The position numbers and the translations under genes are program-made. The notes beneath the pieces were generated by a model that worked only from the letters and a program-made list of their open reading frames with translations, had not been told where the DNA came from and made no database searches. From Massariosphaeria phaeospora (lineage: Eukaryota; Ascomycota; Dothideomycetes; Pleosporales), in contig JAADJZ010000010.1 in the NCBI GenBank assembly GCA_011032825.1, forward strand, positions 1,178,001 to 1,242,000: DNA of 64,000 nucleotides, in the 5' to 3' direction. Below are positions 24,425 through 36,157 of the stretch, in pieces (the stretch's first letter is position 1; every line of letters starts with the position of its first letter).

Positions 24425-24644
24425 TGTAAAGCTAGGTAGCTTTACGAGTTTTTTTTTTTTAATTAATAGCTACTGTAGGCTATAACGAGCTAGACTAGTT
24501 CTTTGCAAAACCTTTAAAAGTACCTCGCACCAAATTGCTGCTAAAACAGCAATTCGTTTCTTTTACACGAATATACTATCTTTATTACTATACTATTAAT
24601 CTATTTTAAGTGTTATCAAACCTACGATTAAACGTAGTTTTACA
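24425..24644 (+). repeat. Gyp1-A 3' LTR
   Basis: 220 bp, starts TGTAAAGC and ends TTTACA, immediately followed by the AAAGC target duplication and then by the resumed pogo1 transposase frame. Confidence 0.9.
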
Positions 24645-25291
24645 AAAGCTTAATATACGTTTTTGTACACTTAATTAGCTGCCTTAGCAACCTACTGTTT
24701 AGGAGTCGCAAACACCAAGCAACGCGCGCAAGTTTAAAGCTTAATCTACTTTTATTCGCAGTAGAGTTAGGTTCTGCGTTAACTTATTACTAACTTCTAT
24801 TGTTAAGTTGCTGCAAAAGCTTAAAAAAAGCGCGTTAGTAGTAGCTTACAAATACGCATTGATAGTTAATAAAATTACTTAGCTTTGCACTACTGTTGAG
24901 GCTGCAACTAAGCGTAAAAGTCGTAAACAAAAGTACATTTAAAAAGAAAATACGCTTACGATAAAAGCCAGAGCTAAGTTAGCTATTAAGAAAAGTAGTA
25001 GTAAGCAGAAAACAGTTGCGAAGAAGTTAAGTAGTAATAGTGCAGTAGGTGCAGTACTACGACAACGACGCTGTAGACGCTGCAGTAGAACAAAGCATAA
25101 TGCGCTAACCTATAGAGTAGTTGCTTCTAGTAATTCCAATACTAAATAATACTAGTTAATTTAGTATAATTCTGCATAATACAGTATAATCGTAATGTGT
25201 ACTATGTTTCTTAGTACGATTTTAGTAGAGTGCGCTGCTTAGTAGAGTACGCTGCTTAGTAGAGTGCGCTGCTTAGTAGTAGATAACGTTA

Positions 25292-27296
25292 TAGTTCTAT
25301 TAATTCTTTCTATTAAACCGTTTTGTTATGCAGTTCTAGAAGAATTAAATTGCTGTATTATACTTTCTTTTGTACAATAAGTACTAAATTGTTTATTATT
25401 AAACTCTCTTTCTAAATTAGACTTAATAACCTTAATTTTGTTATTAGATTGCTTTTCTACTTTAGTTTTATAGTTAATAAAACAGCTAAAAGCTTCTAAT
25501 TTGTTTTTAAAAAAGTAATAATCTAAACATCTAGAGTAAGAATCTAGTATAAATAGAATATATCTATTTTCTCTTACAGTATTAGGAGATATAGGATCGC
25601 AAATATCTAAAACTATTTTATCTAAGTAACTACTAGCTTTTGTAGTTATTTCTCTAGATATAGTATTAGTTTGTTTTGCTTTAATACAATCTTCGCAGAT
25701 TATAGTATAAAGTTTATAAAGCAAATTAAGAACTTTATAAATAGTTTTAAGTCCTTTATGTCCTAGGGGTTTATGCTACAATTCTATTAAGTTATTATAA
25801 CTAGTATCAGTGTTATTAATAACTTTAATTTTCTTATTATTAGTATTAAGATAGTTATTTTTACTTTCTTCTACGTTAATACTAATTTGATATAGATTAT
25901 CTACTTTATTAAATATTAAAGTAGAGTTATCTAAGTCCTTAGTAATTTTAGCTTTATCCTTACTAAAGACTACGTTGCAATTATCTAATTTAGAGATAGA
26001 AATTAGATTAACATTAAATTTAGGTACATATAAACAATTTTTTAAGATAACATTATTATTAATAATTATATTTCTTTTTCCCTTACTAACTAATTTAGTA
26101 TTATCTTCTTAATTGATTTTCTTTGTACAATCTATAAAATTACTAAATAGTAATTTATTACAGATTATATGCGTTGTACTTCCGGAATCTAGAATAAAGT
26201 TAGCTTTAGTTTTTCTAAAGTTAGGGGAAAGGGTTATAAGTACCTTTTTAGAAGTTGAATAATATTCGTTTTCTTCTGCAACGTTAAAAGGTAGATTATA
26301 ATACTAATCTAGTTCTTTTGTAGAAGTATTATTCTTCGTAATAATATCTTCTATAATACTATCTATAGTATTATTGTTAGAACTAGTAGAAATAGTTCTA
26401 TTAATAGTAACAAAAGCAGTTTCGCTATCTTTATTACTAGTAATATCCAAATTAATTAGACTAGAGAAATTAGACCTAGTATTTGCTTTATAAACAAAGT
26501 TTGTATTCTCTTTATTAGGTTTAAACCTATCAAAGGTTTTAAACCACTTAGGAGCTTTTTCAGGGAAAAGATAATAACAATCTTTAGTTAAGTGTGAATT
26601 ATTTTTACACTTAGTACAGTATTTTTTAGTCTTTTGTACTTTGTTATTATTCTTAAATTTGTTTTTGACAAATTTATTCTTACTATCTACTCTATTAAAT
26701 AGAGTAGTAGTAGATTTAGATTCAAAATTAATATTAATTCGTCTAGATTCATCTAGTAAACTAGAATATAAAGATTCTAGATTAATATTATCTAAATTAT
26801 CTCTATAACTTTGAGTTATATTGCTAACAAAGCTTTCAAATTCGCTAGTTAGATTATTTAAAATCCAGCTAGCTATAACTTGTTTAGGTAATTCTAACTT
26901 CTTTTCTTTAAGTTGATTTGTTAACTGCTTTCCTTTATTAATATATTCTTCTATAGAAGAAAAATTAGATAAAGTAGTAGAAAAGAGTTCCTTACAAGTT
27001 AGAAATTCACTAGTAAAACTTTTAGGCGAATAAAGATTTTCTAGTAAATCCCAAGCTTGTTTACTAGTAGTACAATATTGTACTTGTAATAGAGGTCCGT
27101 TCTCTACTAGTAATTTAATAATAGATAGAGTCTTTCTATCTATATTATTACTAATATTTGTAGTATTAGATTCTTCTATAGCAATAGAGTAACCTTTTTC
27201 CTCTATAAAAGCTAAAGTTCTAAGCTTTCAAACTTCGTAGTTTGCTTGTTCTTTAAGCTTAGTAATAGAGATCTTATCTTGAGATAAAGAAAACAT
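25292..27296 (-). pseudogene. Copia-type gag-pol, weakly mutated, 3' part missing
   Basis: Starting at the Met at 27,296 on the minus strand, one frame runs through gag, protease, GAG-pre-integrase and integrase down to the pogo1 border. I see only about four in-frame stops. Landmarks: gag with KQAWDLLENLYSP; a C-x2-C-x4-H-x4-C knuckle near 26,610 (CTKCKNNSHLTKDC); protease LDSGSTTHI at about 26,195-26,170; HKPLGHKGLKTI; CEDCIKAKQT; and integrase text ending NGLIERINRT. The order protease then integrase, with DSGSTTHI, is copia. RT and RNase H should follow but are not found beyond pogo1, where MULE-type sequence stands instead. Codon use is extremely AT-rich even where the frame is open. Confidence 0.85.
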
Positions 27297-27709
27297 TATA
27301 GTAGCTTTTTAGCTTTTTAGTTTACTTTATAAAGTAAAGAGATTGATTTGTAGAGAATTTAGAAGCGTTTTTTTAGTAATTAGAATTACTAAGTTCGAGG
27401 TATAGGCGAAGATAGTAATAAAATTACTAAAGAGTAGTGTTTTGTCGTCTTAATAGAGGCTTTTTGTTGAATTAAGTAAGTAAATTACTTAGTAGAAGGC
27501 GTAGTAACGTTGATAGTTTGAAGTTTTGGCGTTGAAAGTTGGTGTTTAGCGTTGATAGTAGGCGTAGAAATCGTAGCCAAGCTCATAACCTATAAAATAG
27601 AAAAGAATAAAGTTGTTGTAGTGTTGTAATTGTAATCTTGATGTGGTTTTACTATCTACTTACCGCGAGGGTTCGCTTCTATATATACTTAATATCTCTA
27701 CAATGTATA

Positions 27710-29995
27710 ACGTACTTTACAAGTTCGCTGCCTACACGAGTTCGCCGCCTACCGAATTTTACTAAAGAAAATCAATAATCTAGAGCTTAATAACTCTTAA
27801 CCTACTTAATAAAATTCTCTAAATTTTTTACTACTAAGTTGCATCTATATAAACTTTTAGATTTCTAGATTACTAAGCTAACGTACCTTACGAGTAGTCG
27901 AGCTACACGAGTTCGCAAAACACTTTTGCCAAGCTCCTACCAAAACCACTCTATTCTAGCGCAAAACAGCTTATTTTAGCTCTATATAGAGCAATTCAAC
28001 TTAAGATATTATTTAAAGTTTACTTCTGCTACTTGCTTACACGTACGCGCGTTATGCCTAGTCTAATTGCACTGTCTACACTACTTTTGAGATAGTTCAC
28101 CTGCTTTAGCGCGCACTTGCGTCTTTAGCTTTTTTTTATTACTACGCGCTTTAAACTCTTTTAGAGCAGTTAGACGAGCTTTATTCTCAACTGTTAAAGT
28201 TTTTTCTGCCTAAACCTGCTTTCTTTTATGCGATTTACGTCGCGTAGCAGCGTTATTTGCTACTTTTAGCTTAGCTATTTTCTGTTGCGCTAACACTAGC
28301 TTGTGCGCAATAATAGCTGCTCTTTTTAAAACTTTTTCAAAAGCTTTTACTATAAAAGTTAGCGAGCTATTTATATGCCTCTAAATTTTTGCTTTTACAA
28401 GCGTTGATTGCGACTCTAATTTAAAAGTATTGCTTAGAGTTTGCGACTGCTAGAGCTTATTGCTAAAAAGTAGTAGTAATACAGTACGTAGCTAGACGTC
28501 AAAAGCTGTTATAACTAGTTCTAGGTTAAATGAAACTAATCTAGCGCCTTGAAACTCTTTTTGGATATTACTAAAAGTAATTGCTGCATTATAAGCGCGT
28601 ATAAAGTATAGTAAAAACTTAAGTTTTGTAATGTAAGTAATCTAGTTGCGCATAAGATTTTTAGCTTAGCGCCTATACGCTTTCTTTAAAAAAGCAAAAC
28701 AACTTACATTAAAAAGCTGCAAAAAGTGCGATAAGTGCGAAAGCATGTAGATAGTAACAATTTTGTTCTTTTTGTAGTATTGCTAGAATGCAAGCGAGTT
28801 ATAGCTCTTATAGCCGTTAATTGCGAGTAGTTAGTAGCTACTAACTACTTTTTTTTTGTATGCTTATTAAAGTGCTTTAACTACTGCAGCCTAAGCTTAT
28901 TTGTTGTCTAGCTCTTTTTAAAAACTGCAATAACCTAGTTTTAACGCAGATACTTTTCTTTATACTAGGCAAAGAAGTAGTATTAGCTCTTAAAAATAAT
29001 AAAGAGTAGAATAGCTTACTTTGTTGCGTTGATGCTTTAGATAACTATTGTTTACTTTCTATTGCCTTGCTGTATTGCCTTTAGCCGTTCTCGTTTCTCT
29101 AAAGCTGTAACAACTGCTTTAGTTAATATTTAGCTTATTATAAAGCTTGTTTTGTTAAAGTTGTACGTGTTTACATTTTAGATACTATACTTAGCTTTTA
29201 TGTTAGCTACTAGGCGAAACTAGCTTTAGATAACTTTAAAAAAATTGCAAAGCGCTTTTTTGTAATTGTACTTGCGATTAAACTTTATTGTAAACTTAAA
29301 GCAGTGCATAACCTACGTACTAGACTAGTTTAAGCTAACTTAGTCTAGATTGCGCTTTGCGCGCAAGGAATTAGCTATATTAGCTACAGCTGCAAGCTTA
29401 AAAGAAAATCTGCGCGATATAAGCTTAAGTATATACTTAACAACTACGCTTTTCTTAGTCTTTGTTAGATTTATTAATTTAAGCTTATAATCTGCTTGTG
29501 AAAGTCGTCTAGCGCGTTAATAGCTTAGTATTGTTTAAAAAACGTTATAGATAGCTGCAGCGCGTTGCAAAAAAAGTATCGCGTTTTATTTAAAAGCTTA
29601 AAGGGCAGTTTGTATCTAACGTTTATTAGAAAGTTCTATCTAGTGTTGTTGTTAAAGCATCGTGTACATAAGTAGAGTTGGTAGAAGCTTAGCAAAAGTG
29701 TTTTGCGAACTCGTGTAGCTCAACTACTCGTAAAGTACGTTACAACTTTAGTATTTAGAAAGTTATTAAAGAAAAGCTTAAATTATTCGTGCGCTCTAAG
29801 CTATCTACTTTTCTAGACTAGCTAGAGCTTAGTAATCTTAGAACTAGAAAGTTTATATATACAGAAATAATATATTAAATTTTTAGAGAATTTTATTAAG
29901 CACGTTAAGAGTTATTAAGCTCTAGATTATTGATTTTCCTTAGTAAAATTCGGTGGGCGGCGAACTCGTGTAGGCAGCGAACTCGTAAAGTACGT
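27710..29995. mobile_element. MITE1: long-armed TA element split by pogo2
   Basis: Outer parts 27,710-27,880 and 29,743-29,995 together give about 424 bp and are flanked by TA (27,708-27,709 and 29,996-29,997). The two parts are inverted repeats of each other over about 170 bp, so nearly the whole element folds back. The ends ACGTACTTTAC contain two 17-bp units built on ACGAGTTCGCYGCCTAC. It lacks coding sequence and is non-autonomous. The ends resemble those of pogo2, which has inserted at its centre. Confidence 0.8.
27881..29740 (-). mobile_element. pogo2: Fot1/pogo-type transposon, full length
   Basis: 1,860 bp with inverted ends ACGTACCTTACGAG / ...GTAAAGTACGT and TA on both sides. On the minus strand the transposase text runs from about 29,650 down to about 28,000. 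DDE_1 phrases include GARLVSFNLEQV (about 28,550), and the tail shows CRQCN.TRHNARTC (C-x2-C-x4-H-x4-C, about 28,060). Many stops are present. The same family occurs at 57,717-59,568 and 62,612-64,000, and as a fragment at 54,907-55,455. Confidence 0.85.
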
Positions 29996-29997
29996 TA

Positions 29998-30190
29998 TAA
30001 ACAATGTAAACAAAGAGTTATAAATAGTTTTTGTTCTAAACAATGTAGTAAACAATGTTATAGTCTATTTGTAGATTTTAACAATGTTTCTTTGTTATAA
30101 ACAATGTTATAACTCTATTTATAGTTATTAACAATGTATAACAAAGAATCTCTTTGTTTATAATAAAGACATTGTTTATTAACAATCTAT
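29998..30190. promoter_or_regulatory. Array of AACAATG/AACAAAG words in the copia LTR
   Basis: About eleven copies of AACAATG or AACAAAG, or their complements, occur within about 190 bp of the LTR U3-like part. They are often spaced 10-12 bp within small groups, and one site is the inverted pair AACAAAGAATCTCTTTGTT. These match the core bound by HMG-box proteins (MAT and Ste11 type). Binding is inferred from the motif. Confidence 0.5.
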
Positions 30191-33100
30191 AAGTTATGCT
30201 TACAGTAGTTATAAACTTAAATATAGCTTATATACTATATTTAGTATTCTAACAGCTGTAAAACTGCGTTTAATCGTAGATTTAATAACACTTAAAACAG
30301 ATTAATAGTATAGTAATAAAAATAGTATATTCGTGTAAAAGAAACGAATTGCTATTTTAGTAGCAATTTAGTGCGAGGTACTTTTAAAGGCTTTTTAAAG
30401 AACTAGTCTAGCTCGTTATAGCCTACAGTAGCTATTAATTTAAAAAAAACAAACACGTAAAGCTATCTAGCTTTATATATTTTTTTTCTAAAAGCTCAAA
30501 CGTTTTGTAAACTAATTTCTTTGAAATTATTTAATAGAAGCATATATAGGCTATTGTAAAGCAGAATAGCTCTCTAGAGCTCTATACTTATGCTTTGAAC
30601 TAGTACAAACTTAAGTAAAGTTAAAGTAAAAAAGTAGTAAAATTTTTTTAGTAAAGCTAGCGGTAAAGTGTACTGCTAGTAGAATCTAGCGAATTTTCGG
30701 CCTAGCAGCAAGTGTTGCCTATAGTTTTCTTATAGCTCTTACTAGCTCTTTTTAACTCTTATTCTTACATCAACCTTGCTAAATTTTTAAATTTAAAAAT
30801 TAGTTAACGTTAGAATAGGTAAGTTGATTTAGGTTATAATAAGCTATTGTAGAGTGTTTAGTAGCTAACGATGTAACTAACAGTTCTTTTTTTATATATT
30901 GCCTTGCGTTAGCTTTTTTTTAGCTGCTTTAATTTTTTACTAGCTAACATAAACATTGCTAAAGTTAGCAATAACATTTTAGATAATAGCAACTTTATAG
31001 TGCACTTTTGCGCGCGTTGCGTTGCGTTCTAAAACAATAAAAAGTATTATTACTTAAGCTAAGTAAAATGCTGCATGCTTGTTATTAACAACTTTAACAA
31101 GTGTCTATACTAAAAGTAAATTGTTAAAAATAACAAAACCAAAAAGTATAAGTATTTAAAATGCTTTTAATGTTTTAATACAAACTAAAACTGCTATTTA
31201 GTGCGTATCTAAACTTGTTTAAAGTGTTATAAGCTATTTTAATTTCATATAAAGTACTAAAAAAGCTTTAAAAAAAGTTAAAAAAAGTTGTGCTTAGTCT
31301 AAAAAAAGTTCGCAACAAAAGTTATTTTGTAGTTGTTTTTAACTTTGCTTACAAGCCTTTGTCCCCTAGCGCGCTTAAAACTAAAAAAAAAGTTTTTAAA
31401 ACTATTTGCTAGTTTAAAGCGTACATTAACAATAAAGTAAAGCTTGCTATAATAAAAATAAGCAAGACTTACAAAGATATTTTTAAAACGCTTAATAAGT
31501 ATGTGTTATAACTTCTTAGAGTGTAGCAAAGCGCTAATTTAGTTTTTAGTTGCTAATATGCTTTTCACAGCGCGCACTTCTACTTACACAACAAATTTAC
31601 TAACTTTAATAAAAAATTTAATGCTAAAGTTAAGCAAAATAGTTGCGTTTGTACTGTTAAAGCTGCTGCTTTTTAGCAAAAGTACTTTAAGCAGTTGTTT
31701 AACTAGTTAGTAAAAGCAAAGCTTTAAAACAACGTTAAGTAGGCTAATACTTTGCGTAAAAAAGTATGTTAGCCTATTATAAGCTACTATAACTCGTATT
31801 AACATATTTTAGTTTAAAAAAAACTTGCGTTGTTATTGATTTGGTAGCTAAAAGAAATCGCAAGCGCGCTTAGCTCTTTGCGAATCTTGCCAACGCAACT
31901 ACAAAGCGTGCAATTAAAAAAAAACAAAATGCAAAAAAGTGTGCTTATAAAGAAAGTTAAGTTACTTATAGCAAAGTTTATAAACTTTAGCTAAAAAGTT
32001 GTAAGTAGCTTAGTAGTTTTTAGCGTTAAATTGCAGCTTTTTAAGCTATTGTAGCCTTAAAAGTAGGTTTTTTGCTTAAATTAGTTTTTAAGCACGGCGT
32101 TAGCGTGTTAGAACTTTATTTTAGCGTAGCAAAAGCTAATACTTAGTAGTTAGTATAAAAGCAGTTTGCTTAAGAGTAGCATAGTTATGCATACATTTTT
32201 AAAACTTACTTTGTTTTTTTTTGCTATAAAGTGTGCTACACTAGCTTATAATAGTACAAAGTAAGTTTTTTAACGCTATGCCTTGCAATACTAAAATAAT
32301 ATATTATTTCTTTTAAAAAAGTTTGTAACTTAGAAAATTTTAAAAATTTTTAAATTTTTAATGCTAACTATTTGTTAAGTAGCAAAGTAAAACGTGTTAA
32401 CTATTTTTTTTTTAAAAGCACATTGCTTAAAGTGCGTTTTTTATTTTTTTTGCTACAAATAAATTTTTTTTTTTAAATTGTTAAGTGCATTTGCACTTAT
32501 ATTTAGCTTAAGTTTTTAAAAGTTTTTATTATTTAAGTATTTTTTTTTTTACAAAGTACTTTTAAGTGCTAACTAAAGATTTTTTTTATTAAGCACTTTT
32601 TTAACGTAGTACACGTTGTTTTTAAAAGTGCGCAAAGTATCTACTAAAAGCTTGCTTTAAAAAAGTATTAACTTTTTTTAGTTATAAAGTTTTAACAAGA
32701 ATACGTAAAAGACTAGATAAATACTTTTTAGTTTAAAAAAGTCTACTTAGTACGCGTTAGTGCTAATTTAGTTTACAATAGTACTTAGCTCTACGTACTT
32801 CTAGTTAAGCTTTTTTTTAGCCTAGTAAATTTTATGTAGCAGTTTAAAATTAGCACTAAGTTACTTTGCTTTAGCAAAATGTACTTTCTACGCTTGTTAA
32901 AATACTTTTTTTAATAAGCGTTTGCAGCTTTAATTTTGCGCTAGCATTTAACTTAAAGAGTAATTATATAAGCTACTATGCTTGTTTTTATAAACAACTG
33001 TTTATTACTAAAAAGCATTTAAAGCTAATTTATAGCTTTTAGAAACGCTTTGTAGTACGCTATAAAAAAAGTAATTTTTATAATTACATATTAGCTATTG

Positions 33101-34096
33101 TTGTACGCAAACTTCGCTACTAGCAACTACATAGTCTAATTATTTTATTTAAAGTAATAGTAACATCGAAAGTACTATTTTAGCGTTTGATTTTGCTTTT
33201 TAGTTTAACTATTTGTTTAAGAGTAATAAGCAAAAAAGAGAACGCTTATTAAGCTAAAATAGTAGCAGAAGCTGTTCTAAAACTTTAAGTTTATAATAAA
33301 ACTTTAGTTTAAAATAACGTTCTTTAAAACGCTGTAAAGTTTTACAATTTTTTTTATTTAAACTATTGCAAAGTTCTTTGTTGTCTAGTTAGCGCAAGCT
33401 AAGATATAGTAAGCTATTTTAGTTAAGCAGTTTACTATAACGAGAATAAAATTGTATATTTGCTTTATTAACTTTAATAGTAAAAGTTTTGTAATAAAGT
33501 TTATTGTAACATTACACTACGAGCTGTTAAAAGCTAGTAAAAGTATAAAAAGTTTGTAAAAGCTATGTCTAGCTACTACTAATTTGCAATACTTTAAACA
33601 GTTGTTGTAGTACTTTTTAACATTTTTTTATATACTTTTTTACTCGTATTAGCGTTTAACTTTCTCTAAAGTTTTTTTAACGCCGAAGTAACTAGCTATT
33701 AAGCTGTTATAACATTTTTAAAAAGCTTTTGCCTTTTCTTTTGTTGTAACAAAGTAGATTTTATTCAACTACTTTGTTACAACTAGTTTTAGTTTATTCT
33801 AAGCTACTTGTTACGAATAAAAACAATACTAGGTATCGTAAACTAAGCAACGACGAAGAAAAGTTGTTAGAGCTTGCAAGCTTGCAAAACGAAAGTATAG
33901 CAATGCGCGAAGCAAAATTAAATTAGCAGTTACGTAATAGTAATTAGTGCGATTAGAGCTTTAGCGAACTAAGTACACTAAGTAGCAAGCGCTTAGCTTG
34001 CTTAAAGCGCTTAGCAACTAAGCGCAATAAGCAAACTAAGTAGAACGCTTTTAGCAAAGAATTATAGAACTATATAAATTAGCAAAATTTCTTTTA

Positions 34097-35940
34097 ACGT
34101 GTTTCATTAGTAAGTCGGCTACTTTAGTAAGTTGGCTACTAAACACCGGCGCGGCGACTGCGCGGCAACAACACGTAATGTCTTAACAACACAACGCGCA
34201 AAGTACCTATACTAAAAGCGATATATATATCGCTATCTCTAATATTCAATCTAAGCAGATTTAAAGCAAAAAGCGCGCTGCTGCAGTTTACAAAGTCTTT
34301 TGATCAACGATCTAAAACTAACGCGCTAGAAAACGCCTTTGACGCAACTGCGAGCTAAAATCAAAGCGCTTTACAAAACTAGAAGAGAAGGCGATTGTGC
34401 AGCGTATACTTAACAAATCTCTACGAGGTCTACTGCTTTCGAAGGCACACATACAAGATATAGCAGATAGACTACTAAAAGAGCGCAGATGCAACTCTAC
34501 TAGCAAGTGCTAGGTTAATAGGTTTATCAAGCGTACTCTTAAGCTGCGAACGCGATGGAGCCGTTCGTACGATCGCTAGCGAGCTGCCTGCGAAGACCTA
34601 GCAGTTATCGAGCCCTAGTTCAGCCTAGTTCAATTGGTAAAGGCGAAGTACGGTATCCTTAATAAGAATACCTAGAACTTTGATAAATTAGGCTTTTTAA
34701 TAGGCAAAATTACGTCTTAGCTCGTAGTAACAGGCTTAGATAAGCTTAAAAAAGCAAAGAAACTACAGCCTAGCAATTGCGAATAGACTACTTTGATACA
34801 AGCTGTCAGCGCGACGAGAAAGCGCATTTTACTCTTTATTATCTTCGCTGGCAAGGTTCTAATCTCTACCTAGTTTGAGCTAAAAATACTACGCAACTAG
34901 GTTATCTAAGTTAGTCTAAATAGCTAGACGAGCAACGATCTTAAGGTTAACTAGCTTAAACACTTTAATACGCATGCAAAGTCTGTAAGAGCGTACAGGC
35001 TACTTATTATTAACAGCTACAAAAGCTATTGCTCGCTTGCTTTCTAAGACTACTACAAGAAAAACAAGATTATTGCTTTTTGCATGCTATTTTACTTATC
35101 GCACTTGCTGCAGCTTCTCGACGTCGCTTGCTTCGCGCCGCTAAAGCGCTCTTATAGCGATAGTATCTTAGCTTTAGCGCGCAACTACATCTACTACATT
35201 AGCAAAGAAACTTTTTTACTAGCTTTTAAAGCTGCCTACGAGCATACATTTACTAAAGAAAACGCTTGCGCAGAGTTTAAAAGCGCTAGATTAGTTTTAT
35301 TTAACCTAGATGCAGTGTTATTGAAGCTTAATGTAAAGTTGCGTACGCTAACTTCGCTACAGCGCGACAACGCTGCATAAAAAGCGAAAACGCCGCGCAA
35401 CGCAAAAAAGCTAGAAGCTCAAACTACGCTTATTTAACAGAAAATGCAAAAGCGCTTAGGTTTTTTAGCAAGCTTTTTTAACGAGCAGGTACAACAGCTA
35501 AGTAAAGGCGCGTAGTAGATAGCGCATAATATAGTGTTGCTGCAGAAAGAACAGGCGCGTATGCAAAGCGCAATTAAAAAGCTTACAAAGCGCAAGACTC
35601 GTAAAAGGCAATACGTATAAGTTAAAAAAACTCTAACAATTAGTAAAGTATCTAACTTAATTGCTGCAAAAAAAAGTAGTAGTCGTAAAAACAGCGAGAC
35701 GCCTGCGAAAAGAGTGCGCGCAGAGAAGCGCTGCGGCCGTTGCAGCGAGATTGAGCATAATTCTCGCACCTGTAAGGTAGAAATAGAGGATGTAAATAGT
35801 AGTACTACTTTTAAATAATATTATCCTATTGCGTATAGTATAGTAATTTGTTGTAGTATTGCACTACGTCGCTGCGCGTGCGCGACGCTAGGGTTTAGTA
35901 GCCAACTTACTAAAGTAGCTGACTTACTAATGAAACACGT
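34097..35940 (+). mobile_element. pogo3: Fot1/pogo-type transposon inside the Gyp2 5' LTR
   Basis: 1,844 bp with ends ACGTGTTTCATTAG / ...GAAACACGT and TA on both sides (34,095-34,096 and 35,941-35,942). Two 17-bp units built on TTAGTAAGTYGGCTAC lie just inside each end. The 3' LTR of the same Gyp2 element reads CTTTTATAGTTTTAATT at about 42,572 without an insert. It therefore preserves the exact empty site and proves insertion at TA after Gyp2 had integrated. It is higher in GC and less mutated than the other pogo copies. Confidence 0.93.
34320..35818 (+). pseudogene. pogo3 transposase (DDE_1 family), least decayed copy
   Basis: The reading frame is interrupted by stops but long stretches survive. 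There is helix-turn-helix text (EEKAIVQRILNKSLRG, about 34,390), GFLIGKITS (34,690), TLIQAVSAT, and FIIFAGKVLI with HLLQLLDVACFAPLKR at 35,100-35,150. The open piece 35,084-35,380 ends where a Trp codon has become TAA. The tail carries CGRCSEIEHNSRTC (about 35,732-35,773), an intact C-x2-C-x4-H-x4-C, and stops at 35,816-35,818. Transposases of this family cut and paste at TA sites using a DDD/DDE catalytic triad. The true start is unclear. Confidence 0.8.
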
Positions 35941-36157
35941 TATAGTTTTAATTTTTTGTACTTAACTTTTTTAAGTACATTTTATACATAGATTAGATCT
36001 ATAGGCAACAAATTGTTACTTTGTTATTCTATTTAAGATAGAATTAAAATTGTTTTTTTTGTTATTATTAAGCTTTTTAAACATAGAACAATCTCTTAGA
36101 GCGTAATCTTTAAGTTCGATTACAATTACTTTTAGTAAAAAAACACTTCTAATAACA

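Larger units (their letters stand above)
16784..24644 (+). mobile_element. Gyp1-A: Ty3/Gypsy retrotransposon, full length, RIP-mutated
   Basis: Two LTRs of about 221 bp (16,784-17,004 and 24,425-24,644) begin TGTAAAGC and end TTACA. The element is flanked by a perfect 5-bp duplication AAAGC (16,779-16,783 and 24,645-24,649). A purine run, AGAAAAAAAATAA, precedes the 3' LTR as a polypurine tract should. Gag, protease, RT, RNase H and integrase segments are recognisable in order but riddled with stops. It sits inside the coding region of pogo1 and itself contains a solo LTR at 17,660-18,091. An inverted near-identical copy (Gyp1-B) lies at 30,257-46,681. Confidence 0.92.
15531..25289 (+). mobile_element. 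pogo1: Fot1/pogo-type transposon split by Gyp1-A
   Basis: The ends ACGTTAT and ATAACGT are inverted and flanked by TA on both sides (15,529-15,530 and 25,290-25,291). Each terminal repeat is about 75 bp and contains three tandem copies of ACTAAGCAGCGCACTCT (17 bp). The two parts (15,531-16,783 and about 24,645-25,289) together give about 1.9 kb. The plus-strand transposase has decayed helix-turn-helix text near 15,830-15,930 (ENAIVERILNLDSKEF), a DDE_1 C-terminal segment (HLLQLF...FSPLKRVYS, 16,555-16,620) and, after the interruption, a Cys/His-like tail at about 25,070-25,110. The frame breaks at a codon in '..ILKL' where the LTR element entered, with AAAGC duplicated. Many in-frame stops; not functional. 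Confidence 0.85.
27591..30254 (-). repeat. Copia 5' LTR, interrupted
   Basis: On the minus strand the LTR starts TGTTAGAATA (30,254) and appears to end at TCTATTTTATA (27,591), followed by GGTTATGAGC, in the position and style of a primer-binding site. Without the nested DNA elements it is about 370 bp. Its second half (29,998-30,254) carries a dense array of HMG-box-type words. The matching 3' LTR is not in the expected place, so the ends are inferred from one copy. Confidence 0.6.
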
